Under the pieces are notes generated by a model. The model searched no databases. It saw nothing but the letters and a program-made list of their open reading frames with translations, and was not told where the DNA came from. Positions 11,060-23,300 of a stretch of 64,000 bases of DNA are shown in pieces. How positions within the stretch are numbered: position 1 is the first letter of the stretch; each line of letters begins with the position of its first letter. Origin of the DNA: Prorocentrum cordatum (Eukaryota > Sar > Dinophyceae > Prorocentrales > Prorocentraceae); contig CAUYUJ010013892.1 of the NCBI GenBank assembly GCA_963575745.1, forward strand, positions 67,001 through 131,000, in the 5' to 3' direction. The translations under genes were made by a program, and so were the position numbers.

Positions 11060-13179
11060 AATGGATCGCTTCGTGCGCTGCTGCTCTGAAGAGGTCCGGA
11101 GATCGCGAACTCGTCACTGATTTCATGGGGGCGTTCGTCTCAATGGCCCTGCGTGCGTCGCGCTGGATAGGGAATCGCGCTACGCAGGCCTCAACAAACA
11201 TATTCTTGGAGACCCAGCATAAACTTCGGCCTGCCACGTCAGCACAATGAAATGCAACCAAGATGTAGACTCGTTGTGCGCCGGCACGGACGATCACCTT
11301 AGAGCTCTCGGGACTTCCCATGCCGACAGATGGGCCAAACAGGGGGCCCAAATGCACTGCCACCCTGCCAATGCGGACGTGGACGATTTTGAACGGGGAG
11401 CCACATTGCTGGCCGTGTTCTTGATGTAGTTGGTGAAGCCCTCACCTTGTGGCCCAAGCTGGCAACCACACGCGCCAGCCAACACAAGTTGCAGAGCGGT
11501 CCGAGGCCCAGGGCTAAGATCCCGATTGCAGGCGGCTCGAGAAATGGTGGCGTAGCCTGTCGAGGGGGAGGCCGCCATTCTCTCGGCAGCCGCCCCATCT
11601 CCACAACCTGCTCCTCCTCCTCCTCCTCCTCCTCCTCCTCCTCCTCCTCCTCCTCCTCCTCTTCCTGGTCCTCCGTCGGAGCCTCGTGGTCGTCGTCTTT
11701 CTCCCCCCCGGGAGGGAGAGGGGCAGGAGTTTCTCGCCCACGCCTGGCTTCAGAGGCAGACTGAGTGGGCGTGCAAGGGCATCACAGAGGCTCTCGCAAG
11801 AGCAGACTCGCCCGCCCAGGCCACAGCAGTCCACTGTCATATTTAGTTCAAGAGCCAAGGGGGCACAGGCTCTCAATGTTTCCTTTCTTAGCTGATGCAG
11901 AGGCGCGCGACGATTTGTTTTGGCCCGCGGGCAGAGGACTGCCAATTGCTGGTGAGCGGCCTTTTCACCCGTCACGCGTTCCGAACAAATGCGACCAGCT
12001 AAACGCGCTTGCCACGCAAACCGCCAGCTCCAAACACCGACGCCACCCCGATCCCCGCATCCGTGCCAGGCACCCTCTCAACGACGCCCCCTTCTGGCGT
12101 AAAACCAATAAAACCCTCCGTGCTGATGTGCTTTTTCTGTTCTGATTCTACCTCGGATGTGCAAGGTGCGGAGCCCACGCCTCGAGATCTGCGTTGCTTG
12201 GCTAGGGGTCGCATCGGCCCCCACGAGGCCTCGAGACTGCATCCCAGAGGCCACCGATAGGCCTCCCACGAGATCCCAACGAACATCTAATAGGCCTCCT
12301 ACCCACAACCCAAGCACGGTGGCGGGATGGGCCGAAGGCCGTAATATGTGTATATATATAAATATATGTATAAAAAAATACATGCGTCCACTCCGGGAGG
12401 GGGGCATTGCTTTACCTCAGCTTGCCTCCACTGGCTTTCAGCCAGCTTCCGCCGACGGAGCCGCCCTCGTTTTGTTTCCGCCACCTTCCGCCACCTCGAA
12501 GGCGAAACCTCATTTGGAACGCCACATGGCTGAACAAACGCGCGCCCGATACAAGGCACAAGTCGTGCCCCTCGCGCCGTACCCCGAATGGTTCAGTGTG
12601 CCGCGCGCCTGCTGCGTGCAGTGTCTGCCGCTGCCCAACAACGCCGCCGCACACCAAAGGGTTGCAGGCGCTTGCGGTGCAACCCCTTTGGGCGTCCTGA
12701 GGGACTCGAGACTGACCAAGGATAGGCCTGACAAGCATTGGATGCAAGCGGCAACCTCGAGAAATCACATCATTCAGACGTGTTATGGGCAACGGGCTTA
12801 GCACGGTCGCCTGCACCGCCTATGCTGACTCTTGTCCACCGCCCGGCTCCACAGTGGCGTGCGCGAGAGACCAACCCGAAGCACCAACTTGCGTCCGGAA
12901 CGATACTTCGCTGGGGGGCCACATGCGAAGCAGGATCTGAGAGACGTGCACTTTCAGCGGAATCCCCCTGCGTCGTCGATTGGCGAGCTGTCGTCTGACG
13001 ATGCCGTGGCGGCTAACAGCGCGCGTGGCAACGCAGCCGAACGGCAGCACCAAAAATTCGCTGGCCCAACGGGCCAGAGGCGTGCTAAGACCTCCAGTAA
13101 CTGGTTAACAATATTTCTAGTGCCTCGGCAGGGTCCCGGGCAGGTCCCGGGCGGTCCGACTCAGAGATGATTGTCCTCC
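11060..13179. other. Intergenic, no supported gene
   Basis: Mixed-composition DNA with a (CTC)n tract and a short AT-rich tract at 12347-12384. I could not identify a conserved motif in any frame. Confidence 0.45.
11608..11662. repeat. (CTC)n microsatellite
   Basis: About 17 near-perfect CTC triplets. Confidence 0.95.
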
Positions 13180-13424
13180 TGAGCGCCGCCCTCGAGGCCC
13201 TCCAGAAAGCCCCAAGAAGGGCCGCGAGGCCGCCAAGAGCCCCCCAAGATGGTTCAAGAGTGCTCCGAGATGCCACACGCTCGCTTCTAGACGCCCAAGA
13301 TGGCTGTCAGACGCCCCAACAGGCCCCAAAGAGGCGTCCCAAGAGGGCCCCAAGAGGCCAAAATCGTCCGATTGCTTAAGCAAAACTATTCGCCACTTGA
13401 GCTTTCACAACGTCAAAGGAGGCC
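13180..13424 (+). repeat. CCCAAGA-type repeat block, left flank of the copia insertion
   Basis: Units such as AAGACGCCCCAAC and CCCAAGAGGGCCCC. The block ends at the copia target duplication and the same family resumes at 32567, so the element inserted into a pre-existing repeat block. Confidence 0.8.
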
Positions 13425-13429
13425 TAAGA
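13425..13429. repeat. Target-site duplication TAAGA (left)
   Basis: TAAGA immediately precedes the LTR and matches TAAGA at 32562-32566. Five bp is the usual duplication size for Ty1/copia integrases. Confidence 0.9.
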
Positions 13430-13604
13430 TGTGTGAGGGTGAGGAGGACCAATGGACCGACCCCACCCCCGAGTGTCCGTCGGTAGACGATGAGGGACGA
13501 TGGTTTTACCCAACGTACCTCCAAGTATCGAGTACCTGTCATCCGAGCCAAGAGGGGCGATGGATATGAGCAAGATAGGAGGAAAGTAGGGGGATTCACA
13601 CACA
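13430..13604 (-). repeat. 3' LTR of the copia element
   Basis: 175 bp, TGTGTG...CACACA termini, no difference seen from the 5' LTR at 32387-32561. No canonical TATA box is visible, which is not unusual for dinoflagellates. Confidence 0.95.
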
Positions 13605-13620
13605 CCCCCCGTCCCGATCC
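13605..13620 (-). promoter_or_regulatory. Candidate polypurine tract
   Basis: In the sense direction GGATCGGGACGGGGGG directly abuts the 3' LTR, the position where plus-strand DNA synthesis is primed in LTR elements. Two pyrimidines interrupt the tract; the terminal G run is the likely core. Confidence 0.55.
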
Positions 13621-13670
13621 CGCCCGATGCCAACGCACAAAAGCGAAAGGCACCGAAGCGGGGATCGGGA
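13612..13670. repeat. 10-bp inverted repeat next to the polypurine tract
   Basis: TCCCGATCCC at 13612-13621 pairs perfectly with GGGATCGGGA at 13661-13670, leaving a 39-nt loop. It lies in the untranslated tail directly upstream of the 3' LTR in the sense RNA and could be a 3' structural signal. Confidence 0.5.
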
Positions 13671-14360
13671 TAGGAGAGTGAATCTCTACTGAACTCCTGT
13701 CTGCAATCCACTGCTTCGGCCCAGGAAGGAAAGGAAGGGACAGCCAAAGCTCTGTCGTAAGGTTCGTACCCAACGGCGGCGCTAACCTGCAAAAAGTTTT
13801 ACAGCGCCAGCCGCCGAGATAGAACCCAGGACAGTGCTGTGGGCTGGAGAGAAGTGGAATGGAGAGACTGAACTCTTATGACACCGACCCAAACGGTCGG
13901 TGCCCGAAGCAACACATGATAATCATGAATATGAAGTCTTCAATCCAATACCAAATCAAAGTAATCAAATCAGTCACGGTACGAGGGTGGTGAAAATCTT
14001 TTTATGCAAGTTCCATATCCAATCTGTACCAGATGCAATATGTACGTCTTGCCACAGTTCAAATCTAAAGGATATTTATGCAATTGTGCATTATGCGATT
14101 TTTTTTTTTGAATCTATATGAGTAGTATTATCCCATCATGAGGATAGCTGTCACCATAAACTTTCTCACAGTTGTTGAGTCCATGAAGAGGAAGAATCCT
14201 TGAAGTGATATACTGATCAAAAGGTAAGTGCGAGCGTCCTCGAATACTACATGTCATCGAAGAAAATGATATAATGCATCAATAGGCACATCAACAATAC
14301 GACAAAGTTGGAAGCCATTCAAAATCTTATGGGCGGCATGGCAACCAGTTTCCTGGTGCG
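13621..14360 (-). other. 3' untranslated region of the copia element
   Basis: About 740 nt between the TGA stop at 14361 and the polypurine tract. It is more AT-rich than the host DNA and has no open frame with recognisable content. Confidence 0.7.
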
Positions 14361-17300
14361 TCAGCGTGGAGGGTCCAAGCGCCATGATCTGCCCGTATAT
14401 ATCCCCGATGTGTACTTCTTATTCCATGCAGTCGCGCCCCATCCATTATTGGCGAACGGATCCCACGCTTTGATCCAGATGAACTCGCCCCAATGGTCGT
14501 ACCACTGGCGGTCATGCGGTGCAATTTGCCTGTCATAATAGTGGGCACCGTATTCAGCACTGTACCCGTGGGTCACATTCGAAATGGCGGGGCGCTTTGC
14601 CAGAGGTGGTCCATCATCGGGACGCGCAGGCGCATATCTGGCAGCGGAGGCGGTATGGCCATGGCTGTCGAACGCGCCGGAAGAAGTACGATACTCGGAT
14701 GTGTATGGTGGTGGCTGGGGGGTTGGATCGGTCCCGCTCCCCCTAAAGTCACCCCCACTACTGCTTCCTGGAGCGTTGCCGCTGCGGTTTCCCGCTGCAC
14801 TGGCGGTCTCCTGAAGCTGAGAGTAGTATTCTTCGCGCTCTCGCTTAACACCGGATCGGATCTCGTCCCGGGACCCAGTCAAAGACTGTGGGTGTGCACG
14901 AATTTCTGCGGCGGTGATGGCACCGCGGAGAGATTCGCCCGGGACGTGAACGGTAAGGTGGTTGCGCTGAAAACGTTCACGAAGTGTTTCGGCTCCAAGG
15001 TTCGGCGCTCCGACCTCTTTCCTCTTTTTGGAGGCCTGCCAGAGGCGATCGGCCTCAGTGGCAACTTCTAACGTCCATGCAACCCTACCAGCCTGAGTCC
15101 GAACTGTTGTCATCTGCTCACGAAACTCATCATCCTCCGCAAAGCGCTGTGCTAGAGACATGTATGGATGATACATGGGAGGATAATTTGGATTCTCAGG
15201 CGGGATGCCGTCCGCGTCGGCGTCTGCACGTAGCTTGTCGCACTCCTCCCGAGATGGAGAATTCCAAGCGAGCCACTTCTGATGCCGTTTGTCAGCTTTC
15301 TTCCCCATGTTTTGAAGCTCGTCTTTAGCGTCTGTCTGTGGCTTCTTCGAGCCACGCGTATCAATGGGGGCAGCTGTGATGCGCTGGGCGACGTCATCCG
15401 GCTGAGTGGCGGCAAACGCAACGAACTGTTCTCGCCAGGCCGCAACCTCGTCCGGCCATTTGGAGTTCTCGTACCTCATGCAAAAGGCACATTTCAGAGT
15501 GGCCCCAGGCGTGTCCAAATCAGCTGGCATCCGAGCGTTGCAAATTGCGCAAGACGGGATGCGAGTCTGTAGCTCTGGAGGTGCCAGTCCTGTGCTCTCG
15601 TCGAACTGAACGACCCCTGCGAGCAGGGTCGCGAAATTCTCCTGAGATACGCTCCCACCTGGCGCAGAGACGATTTGGCGGGCCCGCTCGAGGTGATCAG
15701 GTTCAAGTGGGGCAAAGATCTTCTCGTCGTCTTCGTCCAAGATCTTGTCAAGGTCGCTGCGGTTTCCCGCTGCACCCTGAGGCTCGGCGGAGGCGGAAGC
15801 AGCGACAGCCTGGTATGCATCTTGGAGAACTTGAGTGGCGAGTGTGCGTTGTGATAACTGTGAACCAACGACAGATTCAATAACGGTTTTGGTAGCCTCC
15901 ACATTGTCTTGCGATGCTAGGGTTTCCCCTTGCTTCGTAGCCGATGTGGAAATCTTTCCGTCGTGGGGCGCCTCATTCACGAACTCATCCTCCACATAGG
16001 TCTCTGTGCCCATGCGGAGTGCAGCAAGGCCAGGATGATTCTGCACAACCTCGGCGTTCTCAATGTCGATGAGTGCAAATTTGTCGCCAGCCTGCTGGTA
16101 GAGGTTCAAGTATGCCATGGCGCACCATGAACGTCTGCCGTATGCCAGGGTTCTGTATCGGAAAGTACCAATGCACTGAAAAAGGTACTTTGTGAAAGCT
16201 CTGTGTCCACATTGGTCTGGGAAACGGTGACACCATGGTGCATCGCAGTTGAACTCGAAGGTCATTGTTGTATTTGCGATATCGTCCATGTTCAAGACAA
16301 CGGTGTACTCCATGGTCTGCTTCACTTTGGTGTTAACGACACCGTGATGCCCAGATCTACGGACAATGTGGACTTTCTTGACTGCTTTGAAATAGTCTGG
16401 TAGGTCGGATTGATCTGGTCCATATGTGAGAGTTTTCTCCGCGTTATCCTCCATTGTTTCGATTTCATTGCGGATATCATTTAGCTCTGGGGACCAGTCA
16501 TCCTTCTTGAGGAAGTCATCATCAGCATGTTCTGGAACATGTGGCACAGTGTCACCATTGCTGCGATTTCCCGCTGCGCCGTCATCATAACTATCCTCTG
16601 GAAAATCCGTTGGTACAGGGATTTCGGTCGGCGAGCTCTGGTCCTGTGTGGGGACCGGCATCTCTGTAGGTGAACTGTGATCGTCTGCCGCCAGAGGGTG
16701 ATCCTCCGCTGCCGGCGGAGGATAGTCGGGCGAGTGTGGAGTGATAGTCGGCGACGGAGGGTCAACTGCCATTGGTGTCGGTTCTGGTACGACTGTCGGC
16801 GATGACTGGGCCGGAGGTACATCGTCAGTGGGCACGTCCAAAGACTGAGGGCTCCTGATCAATTTAAGCAATTCACCTGGCTCAGCTTCACGAGCATCTA
16901 TGTCGGCGACCTCCTCAACCTCTGGGGGCTGTTGACTGGGGGCGCTGCGGTGTCCCGCTGCACTAGAGGCGTCTGTATGCCTCTGGCGCAGTGGAGCACG
17001 AAGATCTCCCACAGCCCTGACGTCACTGGTCGGCGTCATGATCGCATGACGGGGTGGAAAGTTAACTGGGGGACCGAAGCGAAGGTCATCTGGGAGTGAG
17101 TTGGCGTCAAAGTCTGGGCAAGGTACAACGCGGGCAAGCGTGTTGCCCGCCAGCATGCCCTTCGTGCCATCCCAAACGTTCATCCAGTGATCTCCGATTT
17201 TCACGGTCACGTATCCCATGAACTGGCCTACCTCGCGAATGGGTCCGAATAGGGATCCCATTGGTTCGCCTTCATGAGGGCTAACGCGCTCGCCAACCCA

Positions 17301-20300
17301 GGAACCATCTGAGTGTTTCGATGGCGGGTGAGAGTAAAAGTAGCAAGCTTGTCTTGTTTGAACGTAGTCTCCAATCCGATAGGTCTCGTGGGGACCCATG
17401 GGCGGCCAGGCTGACGTGATGTGGCTAACGCGGCCCTCAGTGGCAGCCTGTAGAAACCATTGGTCGTAACGCTCGTGAATCTGACGATTACGCTCGCGCT
17501 CCTGGTCTGTTGTCAACTGCGAAGCTGCGGTTTCCCGCTGCATAACAGTTGGTATAGAGACGTCAGGGGCGGATGTGTCGCCAGACTCGTCACGATGTGC
17601 TCGGATCGGAGGTGCCACAGGGCGGATGTTAACCAACCCGACGGCCTTTCTAGCCGCTGTTAAGGCATTGATTGCATCAGCGAGTCTACTCTGTGTCCTC
17701 AGCAGCGCGGCCTCGGACTTAGCAAGGGCGGCTTCCCTCTCGGTGGCCTTCTGGGCAGCAGCCGCGGCCGCGTTGTGTGGGTCTAACGTGAGGCCCTCAA
17801 CTCCCTCGGAGACTTCTTCCACGGCTGTATCTCTCGGCGCGGCGGTCTCCCGCTGCTCTGCTGCGATCTCTCGCTGCACGTGCGGGGGGGCCGAAGCGAT
17901 GGGAGTGTGTGCCGGTGGAGGTCCTGGGGGGAGCGGCGGAACAGGCGGCGAAGCCTTGGCAATACCTTGTCCAGGTACAGCTCCCACTGGTGGCGGCGCA
18001 TGCCGTGGTGGCGGTGGTGGAACCCTGTTGTCGCCCACGACCTGGCCAGGATACACGTTGGGAGCGATCGGCGGCGGTAACTCTCCTGGAGGAGGTCTGC
18101 CGACGCCTTCTGGTGGCGGGGCCTTCCTCTGGGGTGTCTTGGGAGCACGTTGCCCAGGCTGGCCTGGCTGGAGTGCAGTCGGAGGCGGAGGCGGAGGCGG
18201 TGGGGGCTTCTTTGGCACATCGTTGCCTCGAGCCAGGGGTCTGGGCTTGTGCACAGTCGGAGCAGACGGCTTAGGTGGGGTTGGAGGTGCAGCTGCGGTT
18301 ACCCGCTGCGCATCGCCCCACGGGTTATTGCTATGGCCATACACTTGCCATGGCCACGAAACTGTGGAGCGCTCATACTTGGACCGTGGCTCAGAATCAC
18401 GAGGAGGTCTGGCCAGGTCGTCGTCGTCTGGGCGCCCCCAGATTATTTTGCCGGTAGCGATGTTCCTGCAACGAATAAGACAATGTACTGGGATGTCGCG
18501 TTCTGCCATTATCGCGCCCTGTTTACCCTTCCACCAAGTGATGCCAGCCGTAGCGCATTTCTGATGGTCAATCTGAAATTCACACTGTTTCTTAGCGGAA
18601 TGAAAGACGTACGGCGGTATGGTGGTGTAGGGGTTCTGGCCGCAAGAGTGAGAGAAAGGATGAGCGGAGGCAAAGACCTCGGCACGGGTTGCCCCATGCT
18701 TGTGGTCTCGCTTGTCGAATCCTTTGATTATGCCTGGGTTAGACCTTGGTGAGCCTTCGGTAATGCTCCGCACTGAAGACAGCTCGGTTGCGTGCCAGAG
18801 ATATGGAGTGTCATGAACAGACAACTCCTCCCAACCCATGTTGTGGGCTGTGGAATATGGGTGCACCTCGGACTGACCACCTGTGCTTCGTATGGCCAAG
18901 ATGCGGCCGAACGGAAACGTAAGTGGATTGAGGTCAGAGCCGACGGGTGCAAACACTTCTGTGCGCGACTTTCCATCTGCATGGTATTGCAGCATACGAA
19001 TGGCCATGTAACAATAGTAATCGGCCAAGTCGATGTAGTCACCATTGTCACGCTCAGTTTCCCAACACGCTAGGACGGCCTCGTTCGTGGGTGTCTTGCG
19101 GTATTCCCATTTCTCCTTCTTTTTGTGGTAGTATTCTTGCTGGCTGCGCTGCCAGCAATTCATCGCACACTCTCGAAAGGTGGATGTCTTGGAAAAATCG
19201 ATGTTCAGACGCCGATCGTGATATGCGTTGGTCACTCCACTTGTGTGACGGAGTATCGTCATGAGAAACTTGCTAAACTCCCAGCGTCCGAAGTCGCATC
19301 CATCAGGAAGAGGTGGGCCGTATGGGCAATCTCGCCATGGGGGCAAGGCGATCCACTCATATGCTCCCTCGAACCAGCGGCTGCCGACGAGATCGTCGGC
19401 GTATTTGAGCACGTGAATGTCCTGTTCATTGGTCAGGCGCCGCGGGTCGTTCTCGGGGACATTGTCCGGGATTGTTCTGCGAAGCAGTGGATCGACATCA
19501 AAAATGACAATGGCATTTGGATGATCGGGATCAATCAATGCTAACTCTCGTGGGGTCTTCCATCTGTCCATGTCATCTGTACGCTTCTTGACCCCGGAGA
19601 AGTAGCATGCCCGCTGTGGTGTCAAAACTTCGTACTTGGACGATGTCTCTTCGGCTACGGTTTCCCGTTGCAAGACCGTGTCATCGTCCTCGGACTCAGC
19701 GGTCGTCATCGGGTGGTTGTCCATCCACTGCTGGGCCTCCGGGTTGAGAGCCATTTCTTCCGCCAATCGGAGGTGCCGGGCATCGCCTTTACCGTTCTTC
19801 ATAAGGTCAGGGTCGAGCAGGTAAAGGCCGGCGTAAATGGCGGCACACAGTCGTGCGTGTCTCTCGCGCCAGGAGGTCTCGGATGTGCATTCCATGTAGC
19901 CAGTGATCCAAGAGTTACGGTCTGGTCCAAGCGATTTATTACGAGTGTCCTGGAGAAGGCCTCGGTATAATTTGGACATCTGAGAAACATGATCGGCCAT
20001 GACATAATCGTCCTGAGTCATCACTAATGCATATGTCGGGTCAGCCGTCGTGTCCTCTGTGACTGGCAAGAAGGTAATGTCACCTTCTTGGTTCAGAACG
20101 GCGCGCATCCCAAGGTCCTCACGCTGCTGAATAGATTCTGCGTTGGAAGCAAAGGCCGTGGTTGCGCGCGTGGATGTCTCGTCTTCGTTTTTCATACCAG
20201 ATCGCTTAAGATGTGCTGTGATCATTTTGGCGATCTCGGGAGCGACGGTAGGCGGGGCGGCGGCTGTAGCAACGGTTTCCCGTTGCACAGCTGCGGTGTC

Positions 20301-23300
20301 CCGCTGCTTGGTCCAATTGCAGAGGTTATGAGCGGCACGCATGCACATCAACTCATTGGTCTTCGCACGATCAACGTTTGATGCTGAAACGTGATCGTAT
20401 AGACTCTGGATGTGTACTTGACGATGGTGCCACGCGATCAGCAACATGTGGGACAAACTATGAGATTGTGGCTCATTAAGCGGCTTCACTGCGGGCTGTT
20501 TGAAAGCGTAGAACTGACTTGGCTTAGAGTTCATTACGCCGTAAAGGTTCTTGAGTGTTGCAAAGGTGACCCATTGCGCAGCGAAGCGAGCCCAATTCGC
20601 ACCTGTCTTCTGGCAGTGCCATCCATCATCCTTGGTGCGATCCATAGCTTGTGTCCATGCCGAGTTGTTGATCACGGAAATACCACGTGTCTGCATAAGG
20701 ATGCACATATCTTTCGAGATGGTGTCGAAGTGGTGAGGTAAGCCCCAATCTTTGGCCGTGCCAGGGCCAATGACGTGAGGATGTTTATACCAGTTCGCAA
20801 CGTCGCAAAATCTATCAAGGCCGATAGTGATATGCGGCATCATCTCGAGCAGGCATCCTTCTTGTGCTTCCCACTTGCGTTGGTACGCACGGTGGTCCCG
20901 TCTCTCCCAACCCAGGTCCACTCTTTGGGCATCGACGCTTTTCTGATTGTAGTCTGGGAACGTGATGTCATTGTTGTTCCACCAGAAAGTGGCAGTGGCA
21001 CCACGCTCATACCACAATTGTTTGTAATGAGCATCAAGGTCGGCCCAAGTGTCCCATAGGGCTTCATCCATGTCGAAGTAGCGTTTTCTTTGAGCGGTGT
21101 CCATATTCTGGGCGCGCATCTCTCTGAGCGTGGCGATTCTTTCGAGGATATCACGATGGAGACTCCAGAGTGAAGAATCAATACCATCAATGGTGGTGCC
21201 TTTTTCAGCGTTGGTGATGATGATTCGTTTCCTCTCCGATGCGCGCTGGTCCAGGCGCTGAAGCTCTGGGACAAGGCTCAGGTCTTTGTAGTCTTCATCG
21301 GACGAACCCTCGGGGCGCTGAGGAAGATCCGTGCCTGGCTGCACGACGTGATCATCCCAGAATCCTGGAATGTAGGAGTAGAACCAGTCCAGGATACAGT
21401 CCCGAGCCGCGGAAGCTAGAGTAGCGAGAGTGGCTCCTCCCATGTACTCTTGATGCACTGGGGTTGGGACGAGTAGCGTTGAGAAGGGTTGTCCAACTTG
21501 GCGAATACAATCATAACTGCACAGCATGTTGATGGCCTCTTCAGGCGTATGGTAATTCTTGCTGGCTTTTCCCATCATAGTTCCCGAGTCGGTGAAGATG
21601 TAGAAGAATGGGGTGGCAGTGCCTGTAGGTCCAAGGGCATGGTTAATGGATAATCCAAGATCCTCTGTGGCGATCTGCATCCAGCCATTCTCATCCGCGA
21701 AGCATTTGAGCACGGAAGCGTTGGTCCACGTGTGATGCTTAGCGTGATCGAAGTCAATGAAATCGTTAGTACTGTCACCGCGGGATGTAGAGTCGGCACA
21801 AACCAACAAAGGGTCGGAAGCCAACAAAGGAAAAATCTGTTGGTTGTGTGATGGGCATCCGAAGATGTTTCGCCTTTGGTGTCCCGGGGCCCAACCACTA
21901 GTACGAACGGGACTCTCGTTCGCCTCAAGATCCTCACGCCAGGGGTCATCACCGCTGCGGTTTCCCGCTGCGTACCGATGGCTACCTGTGTCGGTGAGGC
22001 TAGCGATGGCAATGGGGCGAGACAAGTGGCCCCCAGATCCGCACGGCGGGTCCAAACGACAACTGCCCCCTCCTATGTACTGGACATGGTGTTTAGGCGA
22101 AGCCGTTCTCATGTCACTGTTGAGGTCTCGAGCGGGGATGTCGATGAACGAGTTGTAGCTGTTTTCCACGAACGAGCCAACCGAACCTGCGCAGTCGCTC
22201 TTGTGTGGAAGAGCTTTTCCGTGTGTCAATCCAGAAGAGGGCCGCTGGACACCAAAATTATGTCCGTGGTTGGGCGTGTCAAGGCTGTCTAGACCTAATG
22301 GGCGATGCTCCTTTTTGTACATGTTATATGTGTCGTCAAGAGAAGAGCTCACCCATCCACCAATGGCGGTGGATCCAACTGTAGGCCATGCACCTTGGAG
22401 TCCTTTCCACAAGGACGTGGCGGCGTGTGAGAGGCACTCAAGAGATGGCATCAACGGTGGCTCGCTGCGGTCTCCCGCTGCTATGCTGCGGTCTCCCGCT
22501 GCACGGCCGAGAGCCTCGGTGCGAAGCCAGTTGAAGTGTTGAACGATGCTCTCCAATTGGTCACTCATATCCTGGTCGAGGCAAGCCTTGGCTACATACG
22601 AATGCAGAACAGCAAAGAATGAAACCCAAGGGAGTGTCGTCTCCTGCAAAAAATTTTGCATCGAAATCTCAACATCCATCTCGACGGCGTTACGAAGGTC
22701 TTTGCGTGAGCATTCAAGGAAGCAAACGCCAGAGCCCTCTGGTGCCTGAGTAAAAGCTATCGGGAACTTATTAGGGCCTGCCCACGGTAGCTGAATATCG
22801 AACGCAGCTCCAACAGTGGGTCGAATGATTGGTCCGTCTGGAGGAAGAGTGCAGGCTGGGCGCTGGATCATCGGAAAGGCACGATTGAAACGTAGTGTCC
22901 CTACCGTGATGTCAACCATGTCAACGTCCTGGTCATCGCCGCCCTCTAGCGGGGGTTGCGCTCCGCGTGGAGCGATAGGGTTACCCCCTGAGCTCGATGC
23001 GGTGCCCCGCTGCATGCTGCTGGGGGGGGAACGAGACCGATCCTGCAACTGTGTGTTTGAGCCGCCTACCGCGCCGGGGCCGGGCGGGGCGGCCGGAGTT
23101 TCCTCCGCTTGGGAAGAAACGCTGCGGTTATGCATAACATCTCGTATGACAAGAGTGCGTAATGGTGAAGAAGAGGATGGATCAGGGGAAAACGATGTCG
23201 AAAAACGGTGACCTGTATCAACCTTACGCCTAGTTCGGGTCGGGCTCTTAGCCCGGGTCGGTCCCGGGTCTATCTTGGCCCGGGTCGGACTCTTCTGAGG

